Origin: Chloroflexota bacterium
GTDB lineage: Bacteria > Chloroflexota > Anaerolineae > Aggregatilineales > Phototrophicaceae
Direction: 5' to 3'
Length of the DNA stretch: 51,029 nt
Assembly (NCBI GenBank): GCA_011523515.1
Contig: WTGO01000066.1
Coordinates: forward strand, 1 to 51,029
Part shown: positions 27,101 through 35,907 of the stretch, one piece after another
How positions within the stretch are numbered: the stretch's first letter is position 1
How the letters are laid out: every line of letters begins with the position of its first letter
Notes under the pieces: model-generated
The model's database searches: none
Seen by the model: only the letters and a program-made list of their open reading frames with translations
What the model was told of the DNA's origin: nothing
Program-made: the position numbers and the translations under genes

Positions 27101-27129
27101 ACCATAGCATAGGCATAGGGAGAATTCAA
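27101..27129 (-). promoter_or_regulatory. Promoter giving a leaderless polycysteine ORF
   Basis: On the minus strand: TTGAAT (27129-27124), exactly 17 nt, TATGGT (27106-27101), then AGGCCC and the ATG. Each box matches 4 of 6 consensus bases. The -35 box begins just 7 nt beyond the stop of the preceding gene. Confidence 0.6.
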
Positions 27130-27135
27130 GCGCTG

Positions 27136-27549
27136 TCACGCTTCTGACGCATCCGACAAAAATGGCGGCAGGTCGAGCGAGGCGGTTAAGTCATGGAAGC
27201 AGAGTCGGCACTGCGTAAGCTTAAGCGAGATGAACACGCCGCGCGGCAGCGTGAAATGGAACTTACCGCGCCCGATGCTGCCGATAACCGGCTTGCGGGC
27301 AGCTACCACATAAACGCCGGCCGCGTCCTGGTCAGTCGTTAGCTGCCATCCGAATCCGGCGCGCAATTCCACCTTGGCGAGAATCTGTGGCTGATCGTGC
27401 AAGGCCAGCCGTATATCGGACTGTTCCGCTTGCAGAAATAGCGTATTTGGCGCCGTTACATCCCAATGGAAACGCTGAGTCTCTACCGCCAGTTCCCGCG
27501 CTGAATTGAGTAGCTGCGCGGCTTGCCGGATTTTGCCTGCGTGACGCAT
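27136..27549 (-). CDS. Hypothetical protein coupled to aminotransferase IV
   Basis: I do not recognise this 137-aa protein. It begins MRHAGKIRQAAQLLNSARELAVE (helical) and continues with alternating hydrophobic segments suggestive of beta-strands. A Cys pair occurs near the end (QCRLCFHDL). The ATG at 27549 overlaps the TAA of the upstream aminotransferase gene (TAATG), which decides the start. Co-expression with that enzyme is likely; no function can be offered. Confidence 0.65.
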   Translation of the reverse strand: MRHAGKIRQAAQLLNSARELAVETQRFHWDVTAPNTLFLQAEQSDIRLALHDQPQILAKVELRAGFGWQLTTDQDAAGVYVVAARKPVIGSIGRGKFHFTLPRGVFISLKLTQCRLCFHDLTASLDLPPFLSDASEA

Positions 27550-28379
27550 TAGAGTTCTTCCAGATGATTGGCAACCCAACGTTCATAGGCGGCGCGCAAT
27601 TGCCGAGTGATTATGCCTACGCTTCCGCCGCCTATGGCGATGCCGTCAATCTCCACGACCGGGATGATGCCGCGACTGCTGCTGGTCAGGAAGGCCTCGC
27701 TGAAATGCGTTAAGTTGGCGCGCACGGGCGCCTCTAGCCGCAGCGGAATAATCGGCGCGCAAATCTCCATGACTACTTGCCGCGAAACGCCCGCCAGAAT
27801 CTGCGCGCCGGCGGTTCGCAATTCGCCGTCTTCAATGGCGTAAAAGTTGCTCGAAAGTCCCTCCAGAATTCTGTCAGCGGCATCCACGATAAAGGTCTCG
27901 TATATGCCTGTCGGGCGGGCCGCCGCCAGCTGCTTGCGGATATGCATCCATTCACTGGCTTTTGAGGCGGGGTTCAATCGCGCAACGTCAGCGGAAGTGA
28001 TGCAGCGCACACCATCTTGTACGATGTCGGGCGTCGGCGGCTGAAAGGGCTCGATGGACAGCAGCATTTCACTGGGGCGGTCGCCCGGGGCGGAAATGCG
28101 AAAGCGCGTATCGCCATAGCCGGAGTCCTCGATCATCCGCCGCAGCGCTTGCCGCAGGCGCGCTCGATCGTAACGCAAGGCGAATCCTTCGCGGCGGGCA
28201 GAGTCTTCCAAGCGATCCAGGTGGGCATCGAGCAGCAGAGTCTGCGTGCGGTGACGGGTATTGCTGACGGTATACACGCCGAAACGAGGCTCGAATTCGG
28301 CCGCGTCGTCCAGCGATGACGCCCGGTATTCGACTTCAGTCAGACCGGTCGCGGTCAGCCGCTTCACAGTCGCGGGCAT
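27549..28379 (-). CDS. Class IV PLP aminotransferase / aminodeoxychorismate lyase-like
   Basis: 276-aa fold-type IV PLP enzyme. Recognisable elements are RFGVYTV near the N-terminus, LLLDAHLDRLEDSA, the segment NPASKASEWMHIRKQL (probable PLP lysine region), and EGLSSNFYAIEDGELRTAG, which matches the E-G-x-x-[ST]-N phosphate-binding motif. Members make 4-aminobenzoate, branched-chain or D-amino acids. The motifs do not distinguish these. It lies 6 nt downstream of the TIM-barrel protein gene. Confidence 0.88.
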   Translation of the reverse strand: MPATVKRLTATGLTEVEYRASSLDDAAEFEPRFGVYTVSNTRHRTQTLLLDAHLDRLEDSARREGFALRYDRARLRQALRRMIEDSGYGDTRFRISAPGDRPSEMLLSIEPFQPPTPDIVQDGVRCITSADVARLNPASKASEWMHIRKQLAAARPTGIYETFIVDAADRILEGLSSNFYAIEDGELRTAGAQILAGVSRQVVMEICAPIIPLRLEAPVRANLTHFSEAFLTSSSRGIIPVVEIDGIAIGGGSVGIITRQLRAAYERWVANHLEEL

Positions 28380-28385
28380 GCTGGT

Positions 28386-29573
28386 TCAGCGTTGCAGCCA
28401 TTGTTCGCGGAAAAGCGTCCAATCGGCTTCGCTTAGCTGCTCATCGGAAAAAATGGCGACGCCTGTCAAGAGCGCGCGCTCCTCATCATCGAGCCGGCGC
28501 AAGCCTTCATTGACCCCGTCGAGGGCCGCTTCCATCGTCTCGATTTCGGGGTTGTGCGCGCTGCTGGCGCCGCCGTAGTTGGGGATGCTCACCAGAATGT
28601 CGGTATTGGCTTCGAGCAGCTTGACGTAAGTTTCGACATGGTAGGCGATCCAGTTCACGTAGTCCAGGCGCTCCTGCCGGTAACTCTGGTACATCAGCAG
28701 CACCACCTCGTCCGCCAGGACCATGACACGCTGTTTGAAGTTCGGCGACCACATGGTGCCGGGCGCTATCGTTGGAATGTCTTGCAGACGCAGATCGTGC
28801 GGCGTCAAATCAGCGGTTGCCGCGACTGCGATGGCATGCTCGCTGCCAACGGCGGAACGGACCCGTCTGATCAGACGAATGAAGTCGTCGTTGTCGGCGA
28901 ACATGGGTTTGACATCAAGCAGCACGCCGTCAAATCCCAGTTGATCCACCAAAAGGCGCGAAAAATCGGCGATGTTTTGGTGCAAGTTGGTATCATCCAG
29001 CCGATAGCCATCAACATTATCGAGATGCGTCCATATCTCAATCCAGGCCAGCAGGTCCAATTCCTCGTTCCTGCTCTTGAACGCCTCGACAAATTGGGCA
29101 ACGGTAACACGCGAGGTCATAAAGCCTTCAGTCCCTTGCGGGCCGCCCGACCATCGATTGTCGATGCCGAGCGAGCTAACGTAGACGTAGGCTTTGCCGA
29201 TGCGGTTTTCGACCAGGTGTTCGGCGAAGTCGCCCATTTGCGCGTCACTGATGTCGCCATAGATCCAGGCGCGGTCCAGCCAAATGGCGTTGTTCAAGGG
29301 AAGCATCTCGACTTCGCGATTGAGCAATGCGCTTAGGGCCACGCCGGCGATGACAATGACGCCGGCAATCGCGCTTACCCGCAACCGGTTTCGCGGCGCA
29401 AACAGCGCGGACACGCGCAGCGCCCGCTGCTGACCCAGGTGACCGCTGCCGGATGACTGGCCACCCGAGCCCATCAGAACCTTGGAGACTAGCCATGCAA
29501 TGGGACTGAAAAACCTTCGGAATCCGCGCACGGATGACGAATTCTCAGAGGCTGATTCGCGCGTCATAGACAT
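28386..29573 (-). CDS. Membrane-anchored TIM-barrel protein (GH18-like), function unknown
   Basis: 395-aa protein with a cytoplasmic N-terminus of about 65 residues, one membrane helix (RVSAIAGVIVIAGVALSALL) and an extracytoplasmic domain. Segments such as AYVYVSSLG, LLAWIEIWTH, GFDGVLLDVKPM, AIAVAATADL, DEVVLLMYQSY and ILVSIPNYGG read as successive strands of a glycosidase-type (beta/alpha)8 barrel. GFDGVLLDVKP resembles the GH18 active-site strand D-G-x-x-x-D-x-E, but the Glu is replaced, so it may not be a chitinase-type hydrolase. A TACAAT box lies upstream near 29618-29623. Confidence 0.65.
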   Translation of the reverse strand: MSMTRESASENSSSVRGFRRFFSPIAWLVSKVLMGSGGQSSGSGHLGQQRALRVSALFAPRNRLRVSAIAGVIVIAGVALSALLNREVEMLPLNNAIWLDRAWIYGDISDAQMGDFAEHLVENRIGKAYVYVSSLGIDNRWSGGPQGTEGFMTSRVTVAQFVEAFKSRNEELDLLAWIEIWTHLDNVDGYRLDDTNLHQNIADFSRLLVDQLGFDGVLLDVKPMFADNDDFIRLIRRVRSAVGSEHAIAVAATADLTPHDLRLQDIPTIAPGTMWSPNFKQRVMVLADEVVLLMYQSYRQERLDYVNWIAYHVETYVKLLEANTDILVSIPNYGGASSAHNPEIETMEAALDGVNEGLRRLDDEERALLTGVAIFSDEQLSEADWTLFREQWLQR

Positions 29574-29657
29574 GGAAACATCCGCACGATCGTTTCACAT
29601 TTGCTTGATTTTCATTGTAGCACAAAACAGAATTTCTACGTTTGCGCGGATTGTCCA

Positions 29658-30110
29658 TCACCAATGCGGGCTGAATCCGGCGCTCAGCTTGTCAAAGAGT
29701 GGCGGCGCCAGAATCAATGCGCCGATGAGCAGAGCCGCTACCGAAGCGACCAGGACGGCGCCGGCCGCAACATCTTTGGCGACCTTCGCCAGCGGGTGAA
29801 ACGATGGCGCCGATATATTTGTGACGGCTTCGATCGCCGCATTAATGAACTCAGCGACCCATACCAGAGCCAGCGCGAAAACCAAGACGGCCCAGCGCAA
29901 TCCGTCAATGCCAACCCACCAGCCGGCGACCACGACGGCAATGGTGGCGGCGCTCATGATGCGGGTATTGGTCTGCGTGCGCAACACGTAGACGATGCCG
30001 GCCAAGGCGTATGTGAAGCTGCGCCAACGTGATTCGCTGCCGGCCCAGCTGTAATCCGCCGGTTCGGCATTCGCAGTCGCTTGCAGCCGGCGCCGCAGCT
30101 CCTCATCCAT
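29658..30110 (-). CDS. dgkA: Diacylglycerol/undecaprenol kinase
   Basis: 150-aa inner-membrane lipid kinase of the DgkA type. After a short cytoplasmic N-terminus, an amphipathic stretch (SRWRSFTYALAGI) is followed by three helices. The signature EFINAAIEAVTN near residue 88 is the family E-x-x-N-x-A-I-E active site. Gram-positive-like homologues phosphorylate undecaprenol in the cell-wall lipid cycle; which lipid is used here is not determined. The ATG at 30110 overlaps the ybeY 3' end by 8 nt. Confidence 0.93.
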   Translation of the reverse strand: MDEELRRRLQATANAEPADYSWAGSESRWRSFTYALAGIVYVLRTQTNTRIMSAATIAVVVAGWWVGIDGLRWAVLVFALALVWVAEFINAAIEAVTNISAPSFHPLAKVAKDVAAGAVLVASVAALLIGALILAPPLFDKLSAGFSPHW

Positions 30111-30588
30111 CGCCGGCGGCCGCGTAATCTTGGACCAGCGTCGGGCTGATGCCGAGCGATTGCAGGCTTGCCGCTTGCGCACGCCACATCTGCGCTCGCG
30201 CAGAATCGGAGTCATGATCATAACCCAGCAAGTGCAGCGTACCGTGGATAACGAGCAAGCAGAGCGCGTCGTTGAGGCAGCAACCGCGCGCCTCACACTG
30301 CGCCGCCACATAGTCGTGGGCGATGATGATATCGCCCAGATAGCCGGGCGCAGTGTCTATCGCCGCGGGCAAGGGGGCCGCGGCAAAGGACAAGACATCG
30401 GTGGCGGCGTCAATCTGTCGGTGTTGGCGATTGTATTCGCGCAAGGTCGCTGAATCGGTCACGATGATGCTCAAGTTGACGCCGCGATGGTCGCCAGCCT
30501 GATCCAGCGCGGTCTCTGCGGCCAGCTTCAAGCGGGCATCTCTAATCGGACGCCTATGCAGACTTTGCAGTTGAATGCCGTGGCTCAC
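30103..30588 (-). CDS. ybeY: Endoribonuclease YbeY
   Basis: 161-aa metal-dependent single-strand RNase required for 16S rRNA 3'-end maturation and ribosome quality control. The zinc motif HGTLHLLGYDHD (H-x3-H-x5-H) is intact near residues 121-131. TDVLSFAA precedes it, as in the family. Its ATG overlaps the pgpH stop (ATGA). The order pgpH-ybeY-dgkA is a widespread gene cluster, which supports all three names. Confidence 0.97.
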   Translation of the reverse strand: MSHGIQLQSLHRRPIRDARLKLAAETALDQAGDHRGVNLSIIVTDSATLREYNRQHRQIDAATDVLSFAAAPLPAAIDTAPGYLGDIIIAHDYVAAQCEARGCCLNDALCLLVIHGTLHLLGYDHDSDSARAQMWRAQAASLQSLGISPTLVQDYAAAGDG

Positions 30589-33047
30589 GCAGGCTTATCC
30601 ACTTCGTCGGCGCTTAGGGCGGCCCCCTGCTTCTTCGACTTTACACCGTTGCGCTTGGGCAGGAAGGGCACATCGGTCAGCGGTTCATCTTCTTCCATCA
30701 CCCTTGACGCGCCCGGCTCGACTGTCAGCGCGCCATCCTGCGCCGTCGGCCGCGTCTCAGCGCGTTCAGGCTCGGTTTTCTTGTCCTGTTTGATCGCGCT
30801 GACCGCCGGTTTCTTCACGGACCCGCGCGCCTGGCTCGGCGTTTTCACAGGCTCGTCCGTCGCTGCTGGAACGGGCTTGGGAGTGTCGGCGGGCACGGCC
30901 TCAGCGCTGGCCTGCTCCCGCTTTAACGGTTCCTGTACGGCCTTGGTGTAATCGATTCGGGGATGGAACAAACCGCGGAATATGTCTATGAACGTTTCTT
31001 CGATGGTGCGCAATTCGTTCAGCGTCAGGTTGGAGTCGTCCAATTGTCCGCTATTGCGCTTGCCTTCAATGATGCCGTGGACGAGGTCGGTGATGGCTTT
31101 GTTGGTCTGCGGTTTGACCGCTCGCGATGCCGATTCACAGCTGTCCGCCATCATGACGATGGCCGTCTCGCGGCTCTGCGGAATAGGGCCCGGGTAACTG
31201 AAATCGGCGATGTCGACGCTGCTCTCGTCGCCGGCCGCCGCGAGCGCTCGCTGATAGAAGACGTACACCTGCGTCGTGCCGTGATGCTCGCGGATGAATT
31301 CGCGGATTCTGTGCGGCAAGTTGTGTCGCCTGGCGATGTTATCGCCTTCAATCGTATGGTTGATAATGATATCAGCGCTGCGGTAAGGATCATCCAGCTC
31401 GTCATGCGGATTCGAAATATGCTGTTGATTCTCGGTGAAAAAAAAGGGATTGCTCATTTTGCCGATATCGTGATAAAGCGATGCGACGTGCGTAATTTGC
31501 GTCTCCGCGCCGATCGCCTGCGCCGCCTGTTCCGCCAGATTAGCCACCTGCAGCGAATGCTGGTAGGTGCCCGGCGCCTCGCGCAATAGGCGCTGCAAGA
31601 GCGGTTTGCTAGGCTGGCTCAGGTCCATCAGCTTGAAGGGCGTGGACAGATTGAACATCACTGTCAGCATGTACATGACACCGAAAGCGGCCGTGGGCAC
31701 AATGAGCACGCCGCTGAAGAGCGCCTGCAGCATATTGGTGACATCGTTGGGGCGGAAGCCGATTTGCAAGGCGAATATGGCGACGATCGCCGTGTTGGCC
31801 AAGCCGACGAATAAACCGGCCAGGAAGTAGTTGTTCAGGCGGCCGGCATTACGCAGCGTCAAGATCGCGCCGATGTTGCCGGCGGCGATCAGGCTGGCGA
31901 TCTCCAGCGACGGGCTGCGACTGAGCAGACTGCTAAGGAAGGCGAAACCGATTGCGGCGACGATAGCCAGGTTGGGTTTGCTTATGGCGACGTAGACGAT
32001 GCCCAAGGCAGCCGCCGGCATCAAATAGATGTTGGCGTTGCCAAAGGCCCGCATGGCCGCCAGCGCCACCAAAAACAGCACTGCGATAAGGAGCAGGTTG
32101 GAGCTTTCTGACGATATCAACTGCGGCTCGAAGCGGCTGATATACAGTGCCAGCAGAATAGCGACCAGACTGCTGGCCAGCAACGCTCGCAGGATTCGCG
32201 GCGCGCGATCGCTCGTGCGCGCCAGCAACCCCAATTCTTGCAGGGCTTCAAATGACAAGGCGTCGATGCGCTGCCCGGCGGGCGCGACAATTTGCCCGGC
32301 GATGAATTGCCGCTGCTGATCCTCGACCTCAGCCAAAGCCGCCGCCTGATTGATGGCGGTCTGGTCCGGATTTTCGAAGGTGTTGGCGCGGATAAGGTCC
32401 GCTGTAATCTCGGTTACGATTCGGCTCTGCTTCTCGGTCAAGCGCAGGCTCACCTGGTTGGGAAGCTGCGCGCGCGCGCGCTCCAAATCAGCGGAGCGGA
32501 TCTCAGCGCTCATGACGCGCTCCAGCGCCAGCACAATTTCGTTGCGCACTTGCTGCCAGCTTTCGTCGGGCAGTTGCAAGATGGCGCTGATTGTATCTTC
32601 GCTCTCGTCCAGCTGAAGCGCGGTTATGGCTTTGATATCGGCGATTTGCTGATCGAGCGAGGCGAAGTTATCGGCGCGGACATTGTCAATGAAGGCCAGA
32701 ATCTGCTCGGTCAGATCTCGCTGTTGGCGCGCGACGCCGGGATCGGCCGGGCTGAACACAGTTGCTACTTGCGATAGCACTTGGGTCCGCTCTTGCTCGG
32801 TGAGAATCGCGCTGATGAACGAGCCTTCTTCGCGCGTAATGATGTCTTCGGTGGGTACGCGCCCGATGCCCAGATTGACCGTGCTGTTGAAACGCAGGAA
32901 GATGTCGTCGAAGGCCACGATGAAGGCGCAGCAGAGCGCGAACGCTACCGACGCCGCCGTAACCACCAGGAAGTGCGCCGCAATCTCCGTCCGTCGAGGA
33001 TTGATCTTGAAACGCTCTTCAAGGATATCGGCGACGTGCGTCAACAC
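30585..33047 (-). CDS. pgpH: 7TM-HD domain cyclic-di-AMP phosphodiesterase PgpH
   Basis: 820-aa membrane protein that hydrolyses c-di-AMP. Domain order: a first helix (about 25-50), a large extracytoplasmic 7TMR-HDED domain (about 55-285), seven helices (about 290-480), then a cytoplasmic HD domain. The HD domain has HSLQVANLAEQAA, YHDIGKM, INHTIEGDNIARRHNLP and REHHGTTQV, all ligands of the dimetal site. After residue about 715 there is a charged, Pro/Lys/Glu-rich tail of roughly 100 residues, beyond the usual end of the family. It sits 4 nt downstream of the yqeY-like gene. Confidence 0.95.
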   Translation of the reverse strand: MLTHVADILEERFKINPRRTEIAAHFLVVTAASVAFALCCAFIVAFDDIFLRFNSTVNLGIGRVPTEDIITREEGSFISAILTEQERTQVLSQVATVFSPADPGVARQQRDLTEQILAFIDNVRADNFASLDQQIADIKAITALQLDESEDTISAILQLPDESWQQVRNEIVLALERVMSAEIRSADLERARAQLPNQVSLRLTEKQSRIVTEITADLIRANTFENPDQTAINQAAALAEVEDQQRQFIAGQIVAPAGQRIDALSFEALQELGLLARTSDRAPRILRALLASSLVAILLALYISRFEPQLISSESSNLLLIAVLFLVALAAMRAFGNANIYLMPAAALGIVYVAISKPNLAIVAAIGFAFLSSLLSRSPSLEIASLIAAGNIGAILTLRNAGRLNNYFLAGLFVGLANTAIVAIFALQIGFRPNDVTNMLQALFSGVLIVPTAAFGVMYMLTVMFNLSTPFKLMDLSQPSKPLLQRLLREAPGTYQHSLQVANLAEQAAQAIGAETQITHVASLYHDIGKMSNPFFFTENQQHISNPHDELDDPYRSADIIINHTIEGDNIARRHNLPHRIREFIREHHGTTQVYVFYQRALAAAGDESSVDIADFSYPGPIPQSRETAIVMMADSCESASRAVKPQTNKAITDLVHGIIEGKRNSGQLDDSNLTLNELRTIEETFIDIFRGLFHPRIDYTKAVQEPLKREQASAEAVPADTPKPVPAATDEPVKTPSQARGSVKKPAVSAIKQDKKTEPERAETRPTAQDGALTVEPGASRVMEEDEPLTDVPFLPKRNGVKSKKQGAALSADEVDKPA

Positions 33048-33051
33048 GGGG

Positions 33052-33498
33052 CTAACTCAGCATATCTCTTACAAGGGCGCTGACGGTCCCGCCGTCGGCT
33101 ACGCCCTGCACCTGGGGCATGATAAGCTTCATGACACTTCCCATCTCTTTCATGGAGTCGGCGCCGGCCTCACGGATTGCTTGCTGCACGATCGGCCGTA
33201 ATTCCGCGGGCGTAAGCTGGCGCGGCAGGAACTCCTCCGTCACCGCCAACTCAAATTGCTCGTTCGCGGCGTCACCAGTACGTCCGGCGCCTTCCAATTC
33301 GGCGATGGTCTCTCGACGTTTTTTGGCCTCTTTGCGCAGAATATCCAGCACACCGTCGTCGTCCAGCGATGTCTGGCTGTCGATCTCGACTTGTTTGATG
33401 GCGCTCTGCAGCAGGCGGATCGCGTTGCGGCGCCGGCTGTCCCTGGCTCGCATCGCGTCTCTCAGCGCAGCCTGCAGGGCTGGCTTCAAATCTTGCAT
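33052..33498 (-). CDS. GatB/YqeY-domain protein
   Basis: 148-aa all-helical protein of the YqeY family, related to the C-terminal tRNA-binding domain of amidotransferase subunit GatB. Typical elements are ALRDAMRARDSRRRNAIRLLQSAIKQVE, the KEAKKRRETIAELEGAGR helix and VMKLIMPQVQGVADGGTVSALVRDML at the C-terminus. Its exact role is not established. It lies 19 nt after mtaB and 4 nt before pgpH, within one operon of translation-related genes. Confidence 0.95.
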   Translation of the reverse strand: MQDLKPALQAALRDAMRARDSRRRNAIRLLQSAIKQVEIDSQTSLDDDGVLDILRKEAKKRRETIAELEGAGRTGDAANEQFELAVTEEFLPRQLTPAELRPIVQQAIREAGADSMKEMGSVMKLIMPQVQGVADGGTVSALVRDMLS

Positions 33499-33517
33499 TC
33501 GTCTTTGCCAGTCCGGT

Positions 33518-34861
33518 TCATTTTGTAATGATGTCGGCGGCTGCCGGCACTCCCCCGCCCAGGGGGAAGTCGGGCGCCGACAAGACTCCTTTCACTGTAC
33601 CATGAATCACGCCCGTATTGTACGACTCGAGGCGGGTTTCGGTAATGACATTGCTCAGGTCCCGCGGATGCACAGCGCGGATGCGCAGGTAGTTGTCGGT
33701 GTAGCCAAGATTGATGAAGCCCTCTGGCGTGGCGCCGCTGACTTGCTCCCAAAGCACATCCCGCGTCTCGCCCAATAGCTGCTCGGCGAAGCGGCGCTCC
33801 AGCGTTCGGGATAGCGCCAGTAATTTGGCGCTGCGCGCTTTTTTGGTCGCGTTGCTGATTTGATAGCGCATGCGGCTGGCCGGCGTACCGGGGCGACTAC
33901 TGTAGCGGAAGACGTGTAAACCGCCGAACTCCAGCTCGCGGATAAAACGCTCGGATTGGGCGAATTCGTCATCGGTCTCGCCCGGGAAACCCACGATGAC
34001 ATCAGAGGTAACATTCAGGTTGGGAATGCTGTCGCGGGCCGCCTGGACGAGGGCGCGGAAATCCCGCTGGCTGGTATGGCGGCGCATCCGCTTGAGCGTA
34101 GCGTCGCAACCGCTCTGCAGCGGCAAGTGCAGGTGAGGGCACAAGCGGGGATTCTGCCACAAGGCGAAGAATTCCGGTGACAAGTCCCAGGGTTCCAGTG
34201 AAGACAGCCGAATGCGCGGCAGCGAGGTTTCGCGCAGCAGGATCTCGACCAGATTCCGCAGCCCCTGCCGGTCGCCACGGTCGTGACCATAGCTGCCCAG
34301 GTGGACGCCGGTCAGCACCGCTTCTTGATAGCCGCAGCTTTCCAGGTAGACGACCTCTCGCAAGACCTCGTCTAGCGTACGGCTTCGTCCGCTGCCGCGC
34401 GCAATGGTAGTGACGCAGAAGGTGCAGGCATTGTCGCAGCCGTCTTGCACTTTGACGAAGGCGCGTGTCCGTCCCAGGCTGCCCGGCGCGCCGCGTTCGA
34501 CCGGCTCGCTATCGAATTCGTCGATCCACTGGCCGGTGATCAGCGATACCAACTGGGACTTTTCGCCGTTATCGATCACCCGCCGCACGCCGGGCAGGGT
34601 AGCGATTTCGCCGGGCGCAATCTGAGCGTAGCAGCCGGTGACTGACGTACTGCTCCTTGGGTTGACGCGATGAAAGTCGCGGATGAGCTTGCGGCTGGAT
34701 TTGGCGGCTTCTTGGGTAACAGCGCAAGTATTCAATACAAAGTGATCCGCCGCTTCCGGCGAGGCGACGACCTCATGCCCTTGCGCGCTGAATTGCCGCG
34801 CCATGCTATCGATCTCGCTCTGGTTGAGCCGGCAGCCGACCATCCGCAGGTGGACTTTCAC
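33518..34861 (-). CDS. mtaB: tRNA t6A37 methylthiotransferase MtaB
   Basis: 447-aa radical-SAM enzyme that converts t6A37 to ms2t6A in ANN-decoding tRNAs. The N-terminal UPF0004 domain has MVGCRLNQSEID and NTCAVTQEA, with Cys ligands of one Fe-S cluster. The radical-SAM CxxxCxxC motif is QDGCDNACTFCVT, followed by ARGSGRSR. GCRLNQ rather than the MiaB-type GCQMN supports MtaB. A TRAM-like C-terminus ends the protein. The ATG overlaps the stop of the preceding gene, placing it second in a six-gene operon. Confidence 0.95.
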   Translation of the reverse strand: MKVHLRMVGCRLNQSEIDSMARQFSAQGHEVVASPEAADHFVLNTCAVTQEAAKSSRKLIRDFHRVNPRSSTSVTGCYAQIAPGEIATLPGVRRVIDNGEKSQLVSLITGQWIDEFDSEPVERGAPGSLGRTRAFVKVQDGCDNACTFCVTTIARGSGRSRTLDEVLREVVYLESCGYQEAVLTGVHLGSYGHDRGDRQGLRNLVEILLRETSLPRIRLSSLEPWDLSPEFFALWQNPRLCPHLHLPLQSGCDATLKRMRRHTSQRDFRALVQAARDSIPNLNVTSDVIVGFPGETDDEFAQSERFIRELEFGGLHVFRYSSRPGTPASRMRYQISNATKKARSAKLLALSRTLERRFAEQLLGETRDVLWEQVSGATPEGFINLGYTDNYLRIRAVHPRDLSNVITETRLESYNTGVIHGTVKGVLSAPDFPLGGGVPAAADIITK

Positions 34862-35841
34862 AGGCGCGCCTCCTTCTCATCAATCGCGGCTGGGCTGAAA
34901 ACAATCACATTATCGAATCGAACGACCACGCCGCCACCACCGGATGCGGTCGACTGCGCGATGAGTCCCAGACGCCCGACCGTATTGGTGTCCGCGACAT
35001 AGCTGTCCTGCATGCTGCCGTCGATGCATTCGCCCGCGGCAAAGGTGCTGGCCGCCCTCGGATCATCAGGCAGGCAGAGCGCATGCCGCGCGCCATTCAC
35101 AAAGAAAGAGTAGTGCGGTCCTTCCGCGATGACGCGAATCGTATTTTCCTCGTCCAAGCCCTGGCGAATGTCGTCGGAGGCGATCCAGGCGCTAAGCAGC
35201 TTGGTCCGGCTCGCCTTTGTCTGCCACAGTGAATAGTAGCCGTCGCTGCTGATCAAAAAGGCGTAGTACTCGGTCGATTGCTGGTCGCCCAGGGTTTGGC
35301 GAATGGCGGCGCCAACCAGCGGCAGCAGATCTTCTACGCCGCATAGCAACACGGCAGGCAATTCGCAGTCGGTCGCCTCGTCGTTGCGGAGGTGAAAGAC
35401 GAGGCCGAAAGCATTGTCGATTGGGCCAGTGCTGGCGATCGTCTTAACGCTTACATCAAAGTTGGCGAAATGCGGCTTGGAGGCAGACCAGGTTGCAGTT
35501 TGCGGCGCGCTGACCGACAGTTCCAGCTGTTCGTCGGCGATGCGCGCGCTCTGCTGACCCTGGTATAGATCCCAATCGTCGGCGAAGCCGGAAAAACTGG
35601 CGGCATAGAGCAATTCCCCGGCCTGGCCAGTCAATGCGTGGCTGCGCCGGGTGAGCGCGCTATACACCAGATTAGCGGCGACCAATGCCCCCACGAGACA
35701 TAGGGACAAAGCGGCGACACGGCGGTTTGTGAGTCGGGCTTGACTGCTGGCGTTTTGAAGGCTGATCGCTTCTGACACCGTGAAGACCAGGGCACATCGG
35801 ACGGCAAGTGGCGATTCTAGCACAGGGCAGCGGCATGGCAC
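34858..35841 (-). CDS. Membrane-anchored lectin/glucanase-like (concanavalin-fold) protein
   Basis: Up to 327 aa with one N-terminal membrane helix (AALSLCLVGALVAANLVYSAL) and an extracytoplasmic beta-rich domain of about 240 residues. Segments FSGFADDWDLYQGQQSARIADEQLELSV, FDVSVKTIAS, NAFGLVFHLRN, YYAFLISSDGYYSLWQ and YSFFVNGARH resemble DUF1080/laminin-G-like sugar-binding domains common in these bacteria. Two Cys near residues 172 and 180 may pair. The start is uncertain: GTG 35841 is the longest; a GTG about 22 codons later is an alternative. The stop overlaps mtaB. Confidence 0.65.
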   Translation of the reverse strand: MPCRCPVLESPLAVRCALVFTVSEAISLQNASSQARLTNRRVAALSLCLVGALVAANLVYSALTRRSHALTGQAGELLYAASFSGFADDWDLYQGQQSARIADEQLELSVSAPQTATWSASKPHFANFDVSVKTIASTGPIDNAFGLVFHLRNDEATDCELPAVLLCGVEDLLPLVGAAIRQTLGDQQSTEYYAFLISSDGYYSLWQTKASRTKLLSAWIASDDIRQGLDEENTIRVIAEGPHYSFFVNGARHALCLPDDPRAASTFAAGECIDGSMQDSYVADTNTVGRLGLIAQSTASGGGGVVVRFDNVIVFSPAAIDEKEARL

Positions 35842-35907
35842 TAGACGCGAAGGTTTCCGTGTCTGTGTCTATCGCCATTCGACCAGTGCTTGCCTGAATC
35901 CCGCCCA

